A DNA stretch of 64,000 nt from Akkermansiaceae bacterium (GCA_903919975.1 CAIXKE010000011.1:1-64000), one strand, 5' to 3'. Counted from the first letter of the stretch, positions 11,119 through 21,099 are shown. The notes: a model not told the origin generated them from the sequence alone. Numbers and translations are program-made.

Positions 11119-12105
11119 ATGAAAAAAACGCTGCTCGTGCTGGTTCTCCTGGCTGGTTTCTCCACCATTGGCTGGCATTTCCGCGACCAATTCCTCAAAC
11201 CGCCCGGCGGGCTCACGCTCTATGGAAACGTCGATATCCGGGGTGTCGATCTCGGTTTCCGCGTGGGTGGTAGGTTGCAGGAAATACTCAAAGACGAGGG
11301 CGATTCCGTCAAAGCGGGCGAAATCCTGGCAAAAATCGATCGAGAACCCTACGAACACGAACTGGCCAATCTGGATGCTTCCCTTGCCGCCGCCGAGGCG
11401 GATCAACGCCTGAAACAAGCGGGCTTCCGAACTGAGGAAATCGAACAAGCGCGGGCGGCACTGGCGGAGAGCCAAGTCGCGAAAAAAGACGCGGAAAACA
11501 TCCTCACCCGCCAAGCCAGCTTGGTCGGCGGCGGCGGCACTTCTCAGCAAAATCTCGAAAGCGCCCAAGCCGCGCTCGATCAAACACAACAACGGGTGAA
11601 ACTCGCCGAGGCAAAACTCAGACTGCTGGAAGCCGGATACCGCCCGGAAGAAATTGCGGCGGCCGAGGCAAAAGTCGCCCAAGCCAAAGCCGCCCGGGCG
11701 AGTGCCACGATGCGCTTGCAGGACACCGACCTCAAATCACCCTCGGATGGCGTGGTGCTGACGCGCGCGGTGGAACCCGGCGCGATCGTTCAGGCCGGGG
11801 CCACGGTTTTATCTCTCTCACTGGAACATCCGGTGTGGGTGCGCGCTTATGTGCACGAACCCGAACTCGGACAAGTGCCGCCCGGAACCAAAGTCATTCT
11901 AACCACCGATAGCCAACCGCATCGGCAATTTCATGGCACGGTCGGCTTCGTCTCGCCCAAGGCGGAATTCACCCCGAAATCCGTTGAGACTCCGGAGCTG
12001 CGAACCTCGCTGGTCTATCGCCTTCGGATCGTCGTCGCAGATTCTGACGGCTCGCTGCGGCAAGGTATGCCGGTAACCGTTTCCCTCGATTCAACGCCGC
12101 AGTGA
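11119..12105 (+). CDS. HlyD-family periplasmic adaptor (YbhG-like membrane fusion protein)
   Basis: N-terminal [41 protein letters not shown] lipoyl motif, coiled coil, [21 protein letters not shown]. Confidence 0.88.
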   Translation: MKKTLLVLVLLAGFSTIGWHFRDQFLKPPGGLTLYGNVDIRGVDLGFRVGGRLQEILKDEGDSVKAGEILAKIDREPYEHELANLDASLAAAEADQRLKQAGFRTEEIEQARAALAESQVAKKDAENILTRQASLVGGGGTSQQNLESAQAALDQTQQRVKLAEAKLRLLEAGYRPEEIAAAEAKVAQAKAARASATMRLQDTDLKSPSDGVVLTRAVEPGAIVQAGATVLSLSLEHPVWVRAYVHEPELGQVPPGTKVILTTDSQPHRQFHGTVGFVSPKAEFTPKSVETPELRTSLVYRLRIVVADSDGSLRQGMPVTVSLDSTPQ

Positions 12106-12106
12106 C

Positions 12107-13816
12107 ATGTCAGAGGTGGTGGTCAGCTTCAGCGGTCTCACGAAATCCTTCCCCGGAATGGAAACGCCGGCGCTGGACTCGTTGGCCGGTGAAATCCGCG
12201 CGGGAATGATCACCGGCTTGGTGGGACCCGATGGTGCGGGAAAAACCACGCTGCTGCGCCTGATCACGGGCTTGCTCGTCCCCAGCTCAGGCAATCTCAA
12301 AGTGCTTGGCCGGAATCCCACACAGGAATCCGCCGCCCTACACCGCGAGATCGGATACATGCCACAGAAGTTCGGTTTGTATGAAGACTTGTCGGTTTTG
12401 GAAAACCTAACGCTTCATGCCGATCTCCGGGACGTCACAGGCATCGAACGCGTCAGCAGCTTCGAGCGCCTACTCGACTTCACTGGCTTGCAGGATTTCA
12501 CCGGTCGCTTTGCCGGCAAGCTGTCCGGCGGCATGAAACAAAAACTCGGCTTGGCTTGCGCATTGTTAGGAAAACCGCGCATTCTCCTACTGGATGAACC
12601 GGGCGTCGGCGTGGACCCGATCTCCCGCAGAGAACTCCGGCAAATGGTCGGGCATCTGGCGGAGCAAGGCATCGCCATCGTCTGGAGCACCGCCTATCTG
12701 GAGGACTCGGAGTTGTGTGCGAACACGTTGGTTCTCAACGAGGGAAAATTGATCTTTGCCGGCAAGCCCGCGGCCATGACGGCATCTCTCGCAGGTCGCT
12801 GTTGGCACTTGAAAAACCCGGGACCCAACAAACGCCACCTGCTCGCCCAAGCATTGGGCCGGCCGGAAATCAGCGATGGCACGATCCAAGGACGCCACCT
12901 GCGCATCACTTTTCGGGATGGCATCCCACCGATCCCTCCGGAGTCGTTCGGGGCACCGCCCGATGCGGAGTGGATTCCGGCGGAACCACGATTTGAAGAC
13001 GCCTTCATCGACCGCATGGGCGGCACAATAAGCGGCGAATCCGTCCTCGCACACCACATCCCCAGCATTCCCAACGATGGTAAGCAAGTCATCCAAGCGG
13101 ATCAGCTCACCAAAAAATTCGGCGATTTCATCGCTGCCGATGAGATCACTTTCCATGTCCAACGGGGCGAAATCTATGGATTATTAGGACCCAACGGAGC
13201 CGGCAAGTCCACCACTTTCAAGATGATGTGCGGCTTGCTCAAACCCACCTCGGGACGAGCCACCGTAGTCGGCCTCGATCTGCGGACAAGCGCCGGCAAA
13301 GCGCGACAAAAACTCGGCTACATGGCCCAAAAATTCTCGCTCTATGGCCACTTGTCCGTTCGCGGCAACTTGGAGTTTTTCTCAGGAATCTATGGCATCT
13401 CAGGTGCCGCCCGCCGCCGCAAAACCCAAACCATGGCGGAAATTTTCCACCTCGCCCCATTCATGGAGACCAAGGCCGACTCTCTCTCGCTTGGCTTCAA
13501 ACAACGTTTGGCGCTCGCCTGCGCCGTCATGCACGAACCCGACATCCTGTTTCTCGACGAACCGACATCAGGCGTCGATCCCATCACCCGCCGCGAGTTC
13601 TGGACGCACATCAACAGCCTCGTCGAGCGCGGCGTGACGATCATGGTCACCACCCACTTCATGGACGAAGCAGAATACTGCGACCGCATCGGCCTCGTCT
13701 ATCGCGGCAAGCTCATCGCCGCCGGCACGCCCGATGAATTGAAAAAACTCGCCGCAACCGCAGACCGTCCGGACCCGTCCATGGAAGATGCGTTCATCGC
13801 ACTGATTGGACCTTAA
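12107..13816 (+). CDS. ABC transporter, two fused ATP-binding domains (YbhF-like)
   Basis: Two Walker A motifs (GPDGAGKTT, GPNGAGKST) and two ABC cassettes in one 569-aa ORF. Confidence 0.92.
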   Translation: MSEVVVSFSGLTKSFPGMETPALDSLAGEIRAGMITGLVGPDGAGKTTLLRLITGLLVPSSGNLKVLGRNPTQESAALHREIGYMPQKFGLYEDLSVLENLTLHADLRDVTGIERVSSFERLLDFTGLQDFTGRFAGKLSGGMKQKLGLACALLGKPRILLLDEPGVGVDPISRRELRQMVGHLAEQGIAIVWSTAYLEDSELCANTLVLNEGKLIFAGKPAAMTASLAGRCWHLKNPGPNKRHLLAQALGRPEISDGTIQGRHLRITFRDGIPPIPPESFGAPPDAEWIPAEPRFEDAFIDRMGGTISGESVLAHHIPSIPNDGKQVIQADQLTKKFGDFIAADEITFHVQRGEIYGLLGPNGAGKSTTFKMMCGLLKPTSGRATVVGLDLRTSAGKARQKLGYMAQKFSLYGHLSVRGNLEFFSGIYGISGAARRRKTQTMAEIFHLAPFMETKADSLSLGFKQRLALACAVMHEPDILFLDEPTSGVDPITRREFWTHINSLVERGVTIMVTTHFMDEAEYCDRIGLVYRGKLIAAGTPDELKKLAATADRPDPSMEDAFIALIGP

Positions 13817-13824
13817 TTCGAAAT

Positions 13825-13956
13825 ATGAGCAACACCTTGTCGTCGGAAATCGCTGAAGAATCCGAGCTCGAAAGCATCAATGACGGCTGGTTCACGGATC
13901 TCGATGTCTCATGGGAGACTGGACATATACTTATAACTCTCCAAATACGATATTGA
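13825..13956 (+). other. Small ORF (43 aa) immediately after the ABC ATPase; possible gene remnant
   Basis: ATG 13825 to TGA 13956: MSNTLSSEIAEESELESINDGWFTDLDVSWETGHILITLQIRY; sits where an exporter permease would be expected. Confidence 0.35.
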
Positions 13957-13980
13957 CAAGGCGACCACGAAAGCTAGGCA
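13953..13980 (+). promoter_or_regulatory. Possible promoter upstream of the ubiquitin-autotransporter gene
   Basis: Exact TTGACA at 13953-13958; only a weak -10-like TAGGCA at a 16-bp spacing. Confidence 0.2.
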
Positions 13981-14028
13981 TTTTTTAATGCAAATTCTCA
14001 GCAATAATGGATCGATCCGCCAATCGAT

Positions 14029-15231
14029 ATGAAAAAGATCACATGGCTCATCTTATCGGTTTTGTTAACGGCCAATGTATCCGCAATGCAGATATTCGTA
14101 AAAACATTAACAGGAAAGACCATCGTCTTGGACGTCGAGCCGAGCGACAATCTTGAGAGTTTAAAGGCCAAGATTCAGGACAAGGAGGGCATCCCGCCGA
14201 ATCAGCAGCGACTGATTTTCGAGAGCAAAGAACTCGAAGAAGGAAAAACGCTCTCGGATTATAACATTCAAAAGGAATCCATTCTGCATTTGCTCAATAT
14301 CGCCATAAATGAGGCAAGCCTGGCAGAGCAGATTCAAATATCACGAACTGCGATGCGCACCGGAGACATGGTTTTGCACGGACTGCATGGGCACCCGATG
14401 GATTTCCGCGTCAACCCGGGCACGCGTCACACGGTTTGGGTCGGCGGAGATTGGGGCATGGATCAGCACGATCAGCGTGACGGCGATCTTGGCATTGCCG
14501 AGTTCGGAGCCGCCCGACTCCTCGGTGACTCGCGAGTTCAGCTTGGAGCCGCCCTAGGCAGGTCATGGAGTGACTACGACACACGCTTGGGCGGATCACA
14601 GGAAATGAACGGACATTATGTGTTGAGCGAACTGATTTTTCCGGTGGAGGTGATTAGCCCCAAGGCATGGATGACACTCACAGCATATTATAACAAGTCC
14701 GATGCTGAAATTTTACGGGCATACGATGCCGGCATGGAAACCGATACTTCGCATGGTGAGACCGATGTCGATACCTGGGCATTGCGCGGAAGAATCGACT
14801 GGGAGGCTTTGATCACCACGGTGGGTTGCGAATTTTCACCTTACATCGACCTATCCTTCATTGAGTCCCGGGTTGACGGCTTTGTCGAGTCGGGCGGCAG
14901 TTACCCCGCAGCATACCAAACCCGCAGTGATCATGCGATGGAAGCTCGAGTGGGGGTGAACATGAGCTACGAGATCAGCAAGTCACTGGCCTTAACCGCC
15001 GAAGCGGGGCTCTCACATCAATTGGGCGAGCGAAATTCCAGTGTGCAGGGTCAGGCTTCGGGATCCAATTTCAATCTGGCGCTTGCGGATTCAGATGATT
15101 TCTGGATGACTGGCTCCATCGGCATCATGGCAAACATACATGCGGGAACCGTCAACCTCCGCCTCAACGGAACCACCGAGGGCAATGATTCAGCGGCTTG
15201 GGTGTCTCTGTTGTGGGAAATCCCATTGTAG
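14029..15231 (+). CDS. Secreted ubiquitin-autotransporter fusion: signal peptide + ubiquitin domain + autotransporter beta-barrel
   Basis: [19 protein letters not shown] signal peptide, [70 protein letters not shown] (ubiquitin, 14086-14295), then a barrel domain starting near [30 protein letters not shown]...SVWLxx-like strands to the C-terminus. Confidence 0.92.
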   Translation: MKKITWLILSVLLTANVSAMQIFVKTLTGKTIVLDVEPSDNLESLKAKIQDKEGIPPNQQRLIFESKELEEGKTLSDYNIQKESILHLLNIAINEASLAEQIQISRTAMRTGDMVLHGLHGHPMDFRVNPGTRHTVWVGGDWGMDQHDQRDGDLGIAEFGAARLLGDSRVQLGAALGRSWSDYDTRLGGSQEMNGHYVLSELIFPVEVISPKAWMTLTAYYNKSDAEILRAYDAGMETDTSHGETDVDTWALRGRIDWEALITTVGCEFSPYIDLSFIESRVDGFVESGGSYPAAYQTRSDHAMEARVGVNMSYEISKSLALTAEAGLSHQLGERNSSVQGQASGSNFNLALADSDDFWMTGSIGIMANIHAGTVNLRLNGTTEGNDSAAWVSLLWEIPL

Positions 15232-15366
15232 AGCGATGGCCAAAAGCAGGGTGATCAAACTAAGGATTTTAATCGCGAATCAACACGATTGAAGTCATCA
15301 GCCTTTTGATAAATCAGATCTTTCCACAACGTGAAAATCTAACCCACAACTCATCGGGTCCACCTC

Positions 15367-16293
15367 ATGAAAATTCCATTACTGCTCCTTGCGTCCGCCA
15401 CTCTACACTCCTACGCACTTGGCCCAAACGCCCAAATCCCACCGATTCAGCCACCCAATGATGCCTGGCGGGCAATGGTCGCGGGACTGGCACCGGCAAA
15501 GCCACGCGTTGACCCCAAAAGCCCCCGCAAGGTGCTGATGGCCTCACTGGCAACCGGTTTCTGCCACGAGGTCATCCCTCACGTCAAAGTGGTCATCGAC
15601 ACTCTGGCAAAATCCGGCGCTTTCGAAGTCACGCACTCGGATGACCCCGCGATGTTCGCGCCGGACAAGTTGGCACAATTCGATGCTGTGATTCTAAACA
15701 ACACCTGCACCAAGCCCGCTAACCGCAACTGGTTCATCGATGTGCTGGAGATGGACAAGTCGCTCAGCGAAACCCAACGCAAGGAAAAGGCGGCCACTCT
15801 GGAGGCATCGCTGATCGATTTTGTGGCCAAAGGCAAGGGAGTGGTGGCCATCCACGGGGCCATTGTTTTCCTCAATGAATCCAAGGAATTCAGCAACATG
15901 ATGGGCGGCAGTTTTGCAATGCACCCGAAACTCGAGGAACTGACCTTGAACCTGGTCGAACCGGATCATGCTTTGCTCAAAGCATTCCAAGGCAAACCCT
16001 TCACCCATCTCGACGAGCCCTATCTGTTCAACAAGGCCTACGAGGACCATAACTTCCGACCGCTGCTGGAGATTGATATGAAATCCATCGATCCAAAGGC
16101 CCAGCAAGCCATGAAAGGAGGCCGCCGCTATGTGTCATGGATCAAATCCCACGGCAAAGGCCGCGTGTTCTATTGCTCACCATCGCATCGCCCCGAAACC
16201 TACGAACAACAAAGTATGCTGCAGTATTACCTCGACGGCATCCAATACGCGCTCGGTGACTTGAAGTGCGACGACTCCCCGATCGGCAAGTGA
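15367..16293 (+). CDS. ThuA domain-containing protein (type 1 glutamine amidotransferase-like)
   Basis: KVLMASLATGFCHEVIPHVKVV, GKGVVAIHGAIVF, GRVFYCSPSHRPETYEQQ. Confidence 0.8.
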   Translation: MKIPLLLLASATLHSYALGPNAQIPPIQPPNDAWRAMVAGLAPAKPRVDPKSPRKVLMASLATGFCHEVIPHVKVVIDTLAKSGAFEVTHSDDPAMFAPDKLAQFDAVILNNTCTKPANRNWFIDVLEMDKSLSETQRKEKAATLEASLIDFVAKGKGVVAIHGAIVFLNESKEFSNMMGGSFAMHPKLEELTLNLVEPDHALLKAFQGKPFTHLDEPYLFNKAYEDHNFRPLLEIDMKSIDPKAQQAMKGGRRYVSWIKSHGKGRVFYCSPSHRPETYEQQSMLQYYLDGIQYALGDLKCDDSPIGK

Positions 16294-16343
16294 GAGGAGA
16301 CGGACGCCGCACGCAAATTCAAGAGGGCAACGTCAAGGGCGCT

Positions 16344-16740
16344 TCATGAATTATTTTCGATAGAAACGCTTACTTCAATCAAGCGGTGTGCGCACCATCG
16401 AGCGATGCGTTGATGACAGGCCTGCGTCCGGAAACCATAGGTATTTACGATTTGACCACCAACTTCCGGACAGTCGATCCCAACGCAGTAACCCTACCAC
16501 AGGCCTTCATCAAGGCCGGCTATGAAACTTCCGCGTTGGAAACAATCTTCCACGTCGGACATGGCAAACATGAAGACGCGGCTTCGTAGACCATCGCTCA
16601 CTCTACCTCAAAGGCCCATGCTTATACTTTGCCGGAAAGCAACCGCAAGCCAAGTAAGTAACATGTCATCCACGTCTATCCGCAGGGCGATAAACTCGGT
16701 CGCGCTATCCGCACCTCCAGTTATCGATTGGTAGATTGGA
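16344..16740 (+). pseudogene. Decayed sulfatase (iduronate-2-sulfatase-like)
   Basis: FDRNAYFNQAVCAPSSDALMTGLRPETIGIYDLTTNFRTVDPNAVTLPQAFIKAGYE...IFHVGHGKHEDAAS then stop; a C-terminal-like piece YPQGDKLGRAIRTSSYRLVDWKVP follows near 16676-16747 with the middle missing. Confidence 0.7.
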
Positions 16741-17328
16741 AAGTCCCCGTTCCGTTTCCGTGGGATTTGAGTCTCTCGAGCATGATTCCTCTCAGCGCGC
16801 CTACTTGTTCCGGATAAAGGACGAAAAAGAAGGACTGCTTGAGTTCACACTTGCCGCGAACGAGCGCTCGCCACTCGTCCAAATTCCCATCGTCACCCGC
16901 AACCGGGGAACGCGTCCCGCCAAGACCGAAGTCGTTGGACAGCATCCCTTGGCCAGCGAAGAATGGAGCATCGGCGGAATCTCCACCCTCGAAAAAAGCG
17001 ACCTCGTCTTCTGGATTCCTGTGTAATCGACCTCCTCGACACGCGTCCTGGCCCGGTCATTCCTACCGGACGGTCAGAATCCCACCGGTTTTCATCAATT
17101 ATTCAGGGAAAAACCAGTTTTCCAAGATACGTCCTAATGAAGATCAACTCCCTACAGGCCAAGAGCATAAACCACACCTACCCATCTTCCACTCGGATAC
17201 CGAGCCCAGTCTGATCAAAAGCCAAAAAACATTCTATCAGATCAAATATTTAAAATAACCTAACTATCAAAAGTATATAACTTTTAATTTTTCGCAATTA
17301 TTTCTAGCTATTATCTCCAACAATAGAA

Positions 17329-17356
17329 TTGACAAAACTGAACCGGAAGCTATATT
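17329..17356 (+). promoter_or_regulatory. Sigma70-like promoter upstream of the large autotransporter
   Basis: TTGACA (17329-17334), 16-bp spacer, TATATT (17351-17356). Confidence 0.45.
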
Positions 17357-17645
17357 TGCAATCAACCCTCCCCCCGGACTAAAATTTCAATCCTGCCAGA
17401 TCCCGGCGGGAAGCGGGGGAATCCTTCTTATCGAAACATCACCCTCCGGCAAACCTTGAAAAGCCATCCACATCCTTCTTCCCTTTTGGTCGGGTGATGC
17501 ACCGCGAAGCCTATTCCAACAGTTTTTTAGAGCCTCACGTAAAAAACAAATTTCTAGCAAGACATGTAACATGAGCAACTAATAAGAACAAGAGAATTTC
17601 TAGCAAATTCTTAGCAATTCACCAACTACAAGCCAGCAGAAACTA

Positions 17646-20600
17646 ATGAAACCAAAATATCGAAACATCATCCGCAAGGCACTCCCCCTGATCATCATCG
17701 TCCCAGCGATGTCCCAAATGGCTAATGCCGCAGTAATTTCCACCGCGGGGAACGGCAGCTTGATCGTAACCGCAGCGGACAACGGTGCTAACCACATCGT
17801 CGCGAATGGTGGCGCTACGCCGATCGTCACAATCGATTCCGGCACCATCCTCCTCAACGACCCCACCTTCGATAGCCTCCTGGTCAACAGCGCGGGCTAT
17901 TCGATCGGAAACGCCGGCTCTCTCACCAGCGCGCTAAGTGCCATGAGTTCGGCCGGATTCTCTACTGACATCACCAACACCGGCACGCTCTCCGGCGGCA
18001 TCTACGGCATCGACGTCGCTGGCGGCATTGCGCTCGACCAAACCGTGATCACCAACTCCGGCAGCATCACATCGGTTAACGATGCGATCCAAATTTCCTC
18101 AGCTTACGCCACAGTCACCAACAATCTGGGCGGCACGATCACCGCCACCGGCAGTCAGGGCGACGGCATCGAAGGTGCCGCCAACCTGACCGTCACAAAC
18201 TACGGCACCATCAGCGCCACCAGCGCCAACTCCAATGCCGACGGCGTGGACGCAAACGGTGACTCCCTGACCGTGACCAACTCAGGCACGATTTCCGCCA
18301 ATGGAGGCAACGGCATCGAGGCGCAAAACCTCGCTTCCATCACCAACAACGACGATGCTCAGATCACTAGCACGCTCGCCAATGGGATCAGCCTAGGCAA
18401 CGGAGACGGAATTGCCGTCAACATATCCAACTCCGGCGACATCTTCGGTGGCACTAACGGGATTCTAGGAGGCAACGATCTCGTGATCAACAACAACCAG
18501 GTGCTGGTCAGCAGCGTAAAAGTCGACGCAGGAACGATCACTGGCACAGTAGACGGCATCAACGTCGGAAACTTTGCGAAGATCGACAATAAAGGCACGA
18601 TCACCGGCACCACCGGCGACGGCATTCAGGCCGTAGACAACCTGACACTCACCAATTCGGATTCGATCCATGGCGGTGTTAACGGTGTGATAGCCGGCGA
18701 TAACGCCACCGTCACCAACAACGCCCTTAGCACCATCAGCGGCGATCTCACCGGCACTGGCGTTTGGCTGGATGACGGCGCCACAGTGACCAACTCCGGC
18801 AGCATCACGGGTGGCATCTCCGGTGTCCGGATCAGCGACAATTCGACGGTCACCAACAATTACGGCGCCACCATTTCCGGTGCTCTGGCTATCGACGCTT
18901 TCGCCGGTCCCGGCAGCACCTTCCTGCTGAACAACGCGGGCACAATCACCAGCACCGGCACCGGCACTGTAGCCATTGACGGAGTCCTCGGAATCGACAC
19001 CTTGAACCTCAATGCCGGCAGTCTTGTCACTGGCGATATCTTGCTCAACTCAGGAGCGGACATCGTCAACATGACCAGTGACGATGACTACAGCAGCATT
19101 GTAAACGGCGACATCATTGGCGGTAACGGCACCGACACACTCACATTCAGCGGCGGCAAGACCGAACCAAGCGGCACCACCAACGCCATTACTGGCGACG
19201 TGAGCTTGGAAACGATCAACAAATTAAACTCGGGCACCGCCTTCATCACAGGCAATGTGCTCACGGATACCATCACCCTGAGCGGCGGCGGCCTTTACAT
19301 CAACGGCAACGTTTCCGAACTGATCGGCGGCGCCCCAGCGACACAAATCGCGGCGGCGGCAGGCACGGAACTCGGCGGCACGGGCACTTGGACGGCGGAC
19401 ATCGCCTTGACCAATGCCTCAATCAGTGCCGGAGTAATTCCAGCCTCGCTGACAACCATTCCGACCGATGCGATCGGCACCCTGAACCTGGTTGGCAACG
19501 TCACCAGCACCGGCGCCAACACGATTCGTTATGACGTGCAACCGCAGTCTCTAACTCCGGTTTCCGGCGGCCTCGCAGGCGATCTCATCAATCACAGCGG
19601 CGGCACATACGATCTCGGAACTGGCACGACTGTGGCCATCGCACCGACCAGTATCAATCAGGCGATGAGCAACGGCACCTACACCGTGATCAATAGCGAC
19701 GCTGTGATCACCGGCGCGATGCCGTCACTGGCCGTCCAATTCGATGACGCATTGGTTCCAGACAGCGGGCTTTTTATCGGCTCATTGACTGGCGGAAGCA
19801 TTGTCGGAAATACCGTTCTTGAGGATTACTTCACCACAGTTTCCCTCACCAGTGGTAGCAGCAATCTGGTCTTCACCATCGACCACGACTTCGCGGGCCT
19901 TCCCGGTCTCACGGATAACGAGTCAGCACTCGGCGGAGCCATCGACCAGTCGATCAACTCCTTGAACTCCGACGTGCAGGACTTCATCGCGGCCATGGAT
20001 TACTCCGATCTGTCCACGGTGCAGGAAACCCTCGCATCGCTCAATCCTGAGCGCTACCTGAGCCAGGCCGTCGCCGTGCTGAATGGCAACTACCGCTTGC
20101 ATCGCATGACGCAGCAACACCTCGCCGCGGTTCGTGGCGCGGAAACCACCACCTCGACCACTCCCGCTCCAAGCGGAGCCAAGGGTGCGATTCCGGCTCA
20201 AACCACGAACTCCGCCAACAAAGGCAACGCTTGGGGAGCCTATTCGTTTGATTCGCAGGACTACAGCGCGTCCAACTCCCGCCACGACTACGACGGTGAC
20301 ACGTCGGCCTTCACCGCCGGTTTCGACTGGCGCGTGTCTTCCGATTTCGTCTTGGGCATCGTGATCGACGGCTCGACAAGCAGCTACGACAGCAACGGCT
20401 CGGGCAACAGCTCGGATCTCGATAGCCTGCGTGGCGCTGTCTATGGCACTTGGGGTCAATCGATGGGACTCTACTCCGACTTCCTCGTCGGCTACGGAAC
20501 CCATGACATGGATATGAGCCGCAGCTTCGGTGGTGTCCTGTCCGGCTTCGATGGCGACAGCAGCAGCGATGCCTCAAGCCTTCAGGCACTCTGGACCGTC

Positions 20601-21032
20601 GGTTACACCATGGGCAATGCCTCGATCAAACACGGCCCATACGCCGGCCTTGAATATCAAAACGTCGATGTCGATGGCTTCAACGAAAGTGGTCCTCTGC
20701 CGCTTTCGGTCGATGACTACGACGTGGATTCGTTCCGCGGCCTGATCGGCTATCGCGTCGATGGCAGCTTCAACAAATTCCACCCATACGCCTCGATCGC
20801 CTATGCGCACGAGTTCGAGAACAACGCAATTGAGGCCAAAGCCAGCTTTGACGGAAATTCGTTTTCCGTGCAGGGCGACGAACTCGGTTCCTCAATCTTG
20901 TTGTCCGTGGGCACGGGTTACTCGTTTAACGCAAACCTGTCCATGGACATCGGTTATCGCGGCGAGTTCTCCGTCGATAACGATGGTGTCGACAGCAATG
21001 GCGGCACGATCGGTCTGAACTACTCGTTCTAA
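17646..21032 (+). CDS. Large autotransporter with repeat-rich beta-helical passenger and C-terminal beta-barrel
   Basis: 1128-aa ORF; repeated NSGTIxGxxDGI / TVTNNxG motifs, then barrel NAWGAYSFDSQDYS...GTIGLNYSF ending in Phe. Confidence 0.88.
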   Translation: MKPKYRNIIRKALPLIIIVPAMSQMANAAVISTAGNGSLIVTAADNGANHIVANGGATPIVTIDSGTILLNDPTFDSLLVNSAGYSIGNAGSLTSALSAMSSAGFSTDITNTGTLSGGIYGIDVAGGIALDQTVITNSGSITSVNDAIQISSAYATVTNNLGGTITATGSQGDGIEGAANLTVTNYGTISATSANSNADGVDANGDSLTVTNSGTISANGGNGIEAQNLASITNNDDAQITSTLANGISLGNGDGIAVNISNSGDIFGGTNGILGGNDLVINNNQVLVSSVKVDAGTITGTVDGINVGNFAKIDNKGTITGTTGDGIQAVDNLTLTNSDSIHGGVNGVIAGDNATVTNNALSTISGDLTGTGVWLDDGATVTNSGSITGGISGVRISDNSTVTNNYGATISGALAIDAFAGPGSTFLLNNAGTITSTGTGTVAIDGVLGIDTLNLNAGSLVTGDILLNSGADIVNMTSDDDYSSIVNGDIIGGNGTDTLTFSGGKTEPSGTTNAITGDVSLETINKLNSGTAFITGNVLTDTITLSGGGLYINGNVSELIGGAPATQIAAAAGTELGGTGTWTADIALTNASISAGVIPASLTTIPTDAIGTLNLVGNVTSTGANTIRYDVQPQSLTPVSGGLAGDLINHSGGTYDLGTGTTVAIAPTSINQAMSNGTYTVINSDAVITGAMPSLAVQFDDALVPDSGLFIGSLTGGSIVGNTVLEDYFTTVSLTSGSSNLVFTIDHDFAGLPGLTDNESALGGAIDQSINSLNSDVQDFIAAMDYSDLSTVQETLASLNPERYLSQAVAVLNGNYRLHRMTQQHLAAVRGAETTTSTTPAPSGAKGAIPAQTTNSANKGNAWGAYSFDSQDYSASNSRHDYDGDTSAFTAGFDWRVSSDFVLGIVIDGSTSSYDSNGSGNSSDLDSLRGAVYGTWGQSMGLYSDFLVGYGTHDMDMSRSFGGVLSGFDGDSSSDASSLQALWTVGYTMGNASIKHGPYAGLEYQNVDVDGFNESGPLPLSVDDYDVDSFRGLIGYRVDGSFNKFHPYASIAYAHEFENNAIEAKASFDGNSFSVQGDELGSSILLSVGTGYSFNANLSMDIGYRGEFSVDNDGVDSNGGTIGLNYSF

Positions 21033-21068
21033 TCGATCCGCGTTCCACGCATCTGTTAATTCATTGAG

Positions 21069-21099
21069 CCGCCGCCCACACCAGGGCGGCGGTTTTTTT
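21069..21099 (+). terminator. Rho-independent terminator after the large autotransporter
   Basis: CCGCCGCCC-ACACCA-GGGCGGCGG followed by TTTTTTT. Confidence 0.9.

Noticed and set aside
17387-17578. 63-aa minus-strand ORF in the autotransporter leader
   Set aside because: No recognisable domain and overlaps the likely leader; cannot be supported as a gene
18100-18900. CRISPR-like periodicity inside the autotransporter
   Set aside because: Repeats are degenerate protein-coding beta-helix units in one open frame, not identical repeats with unique spacers
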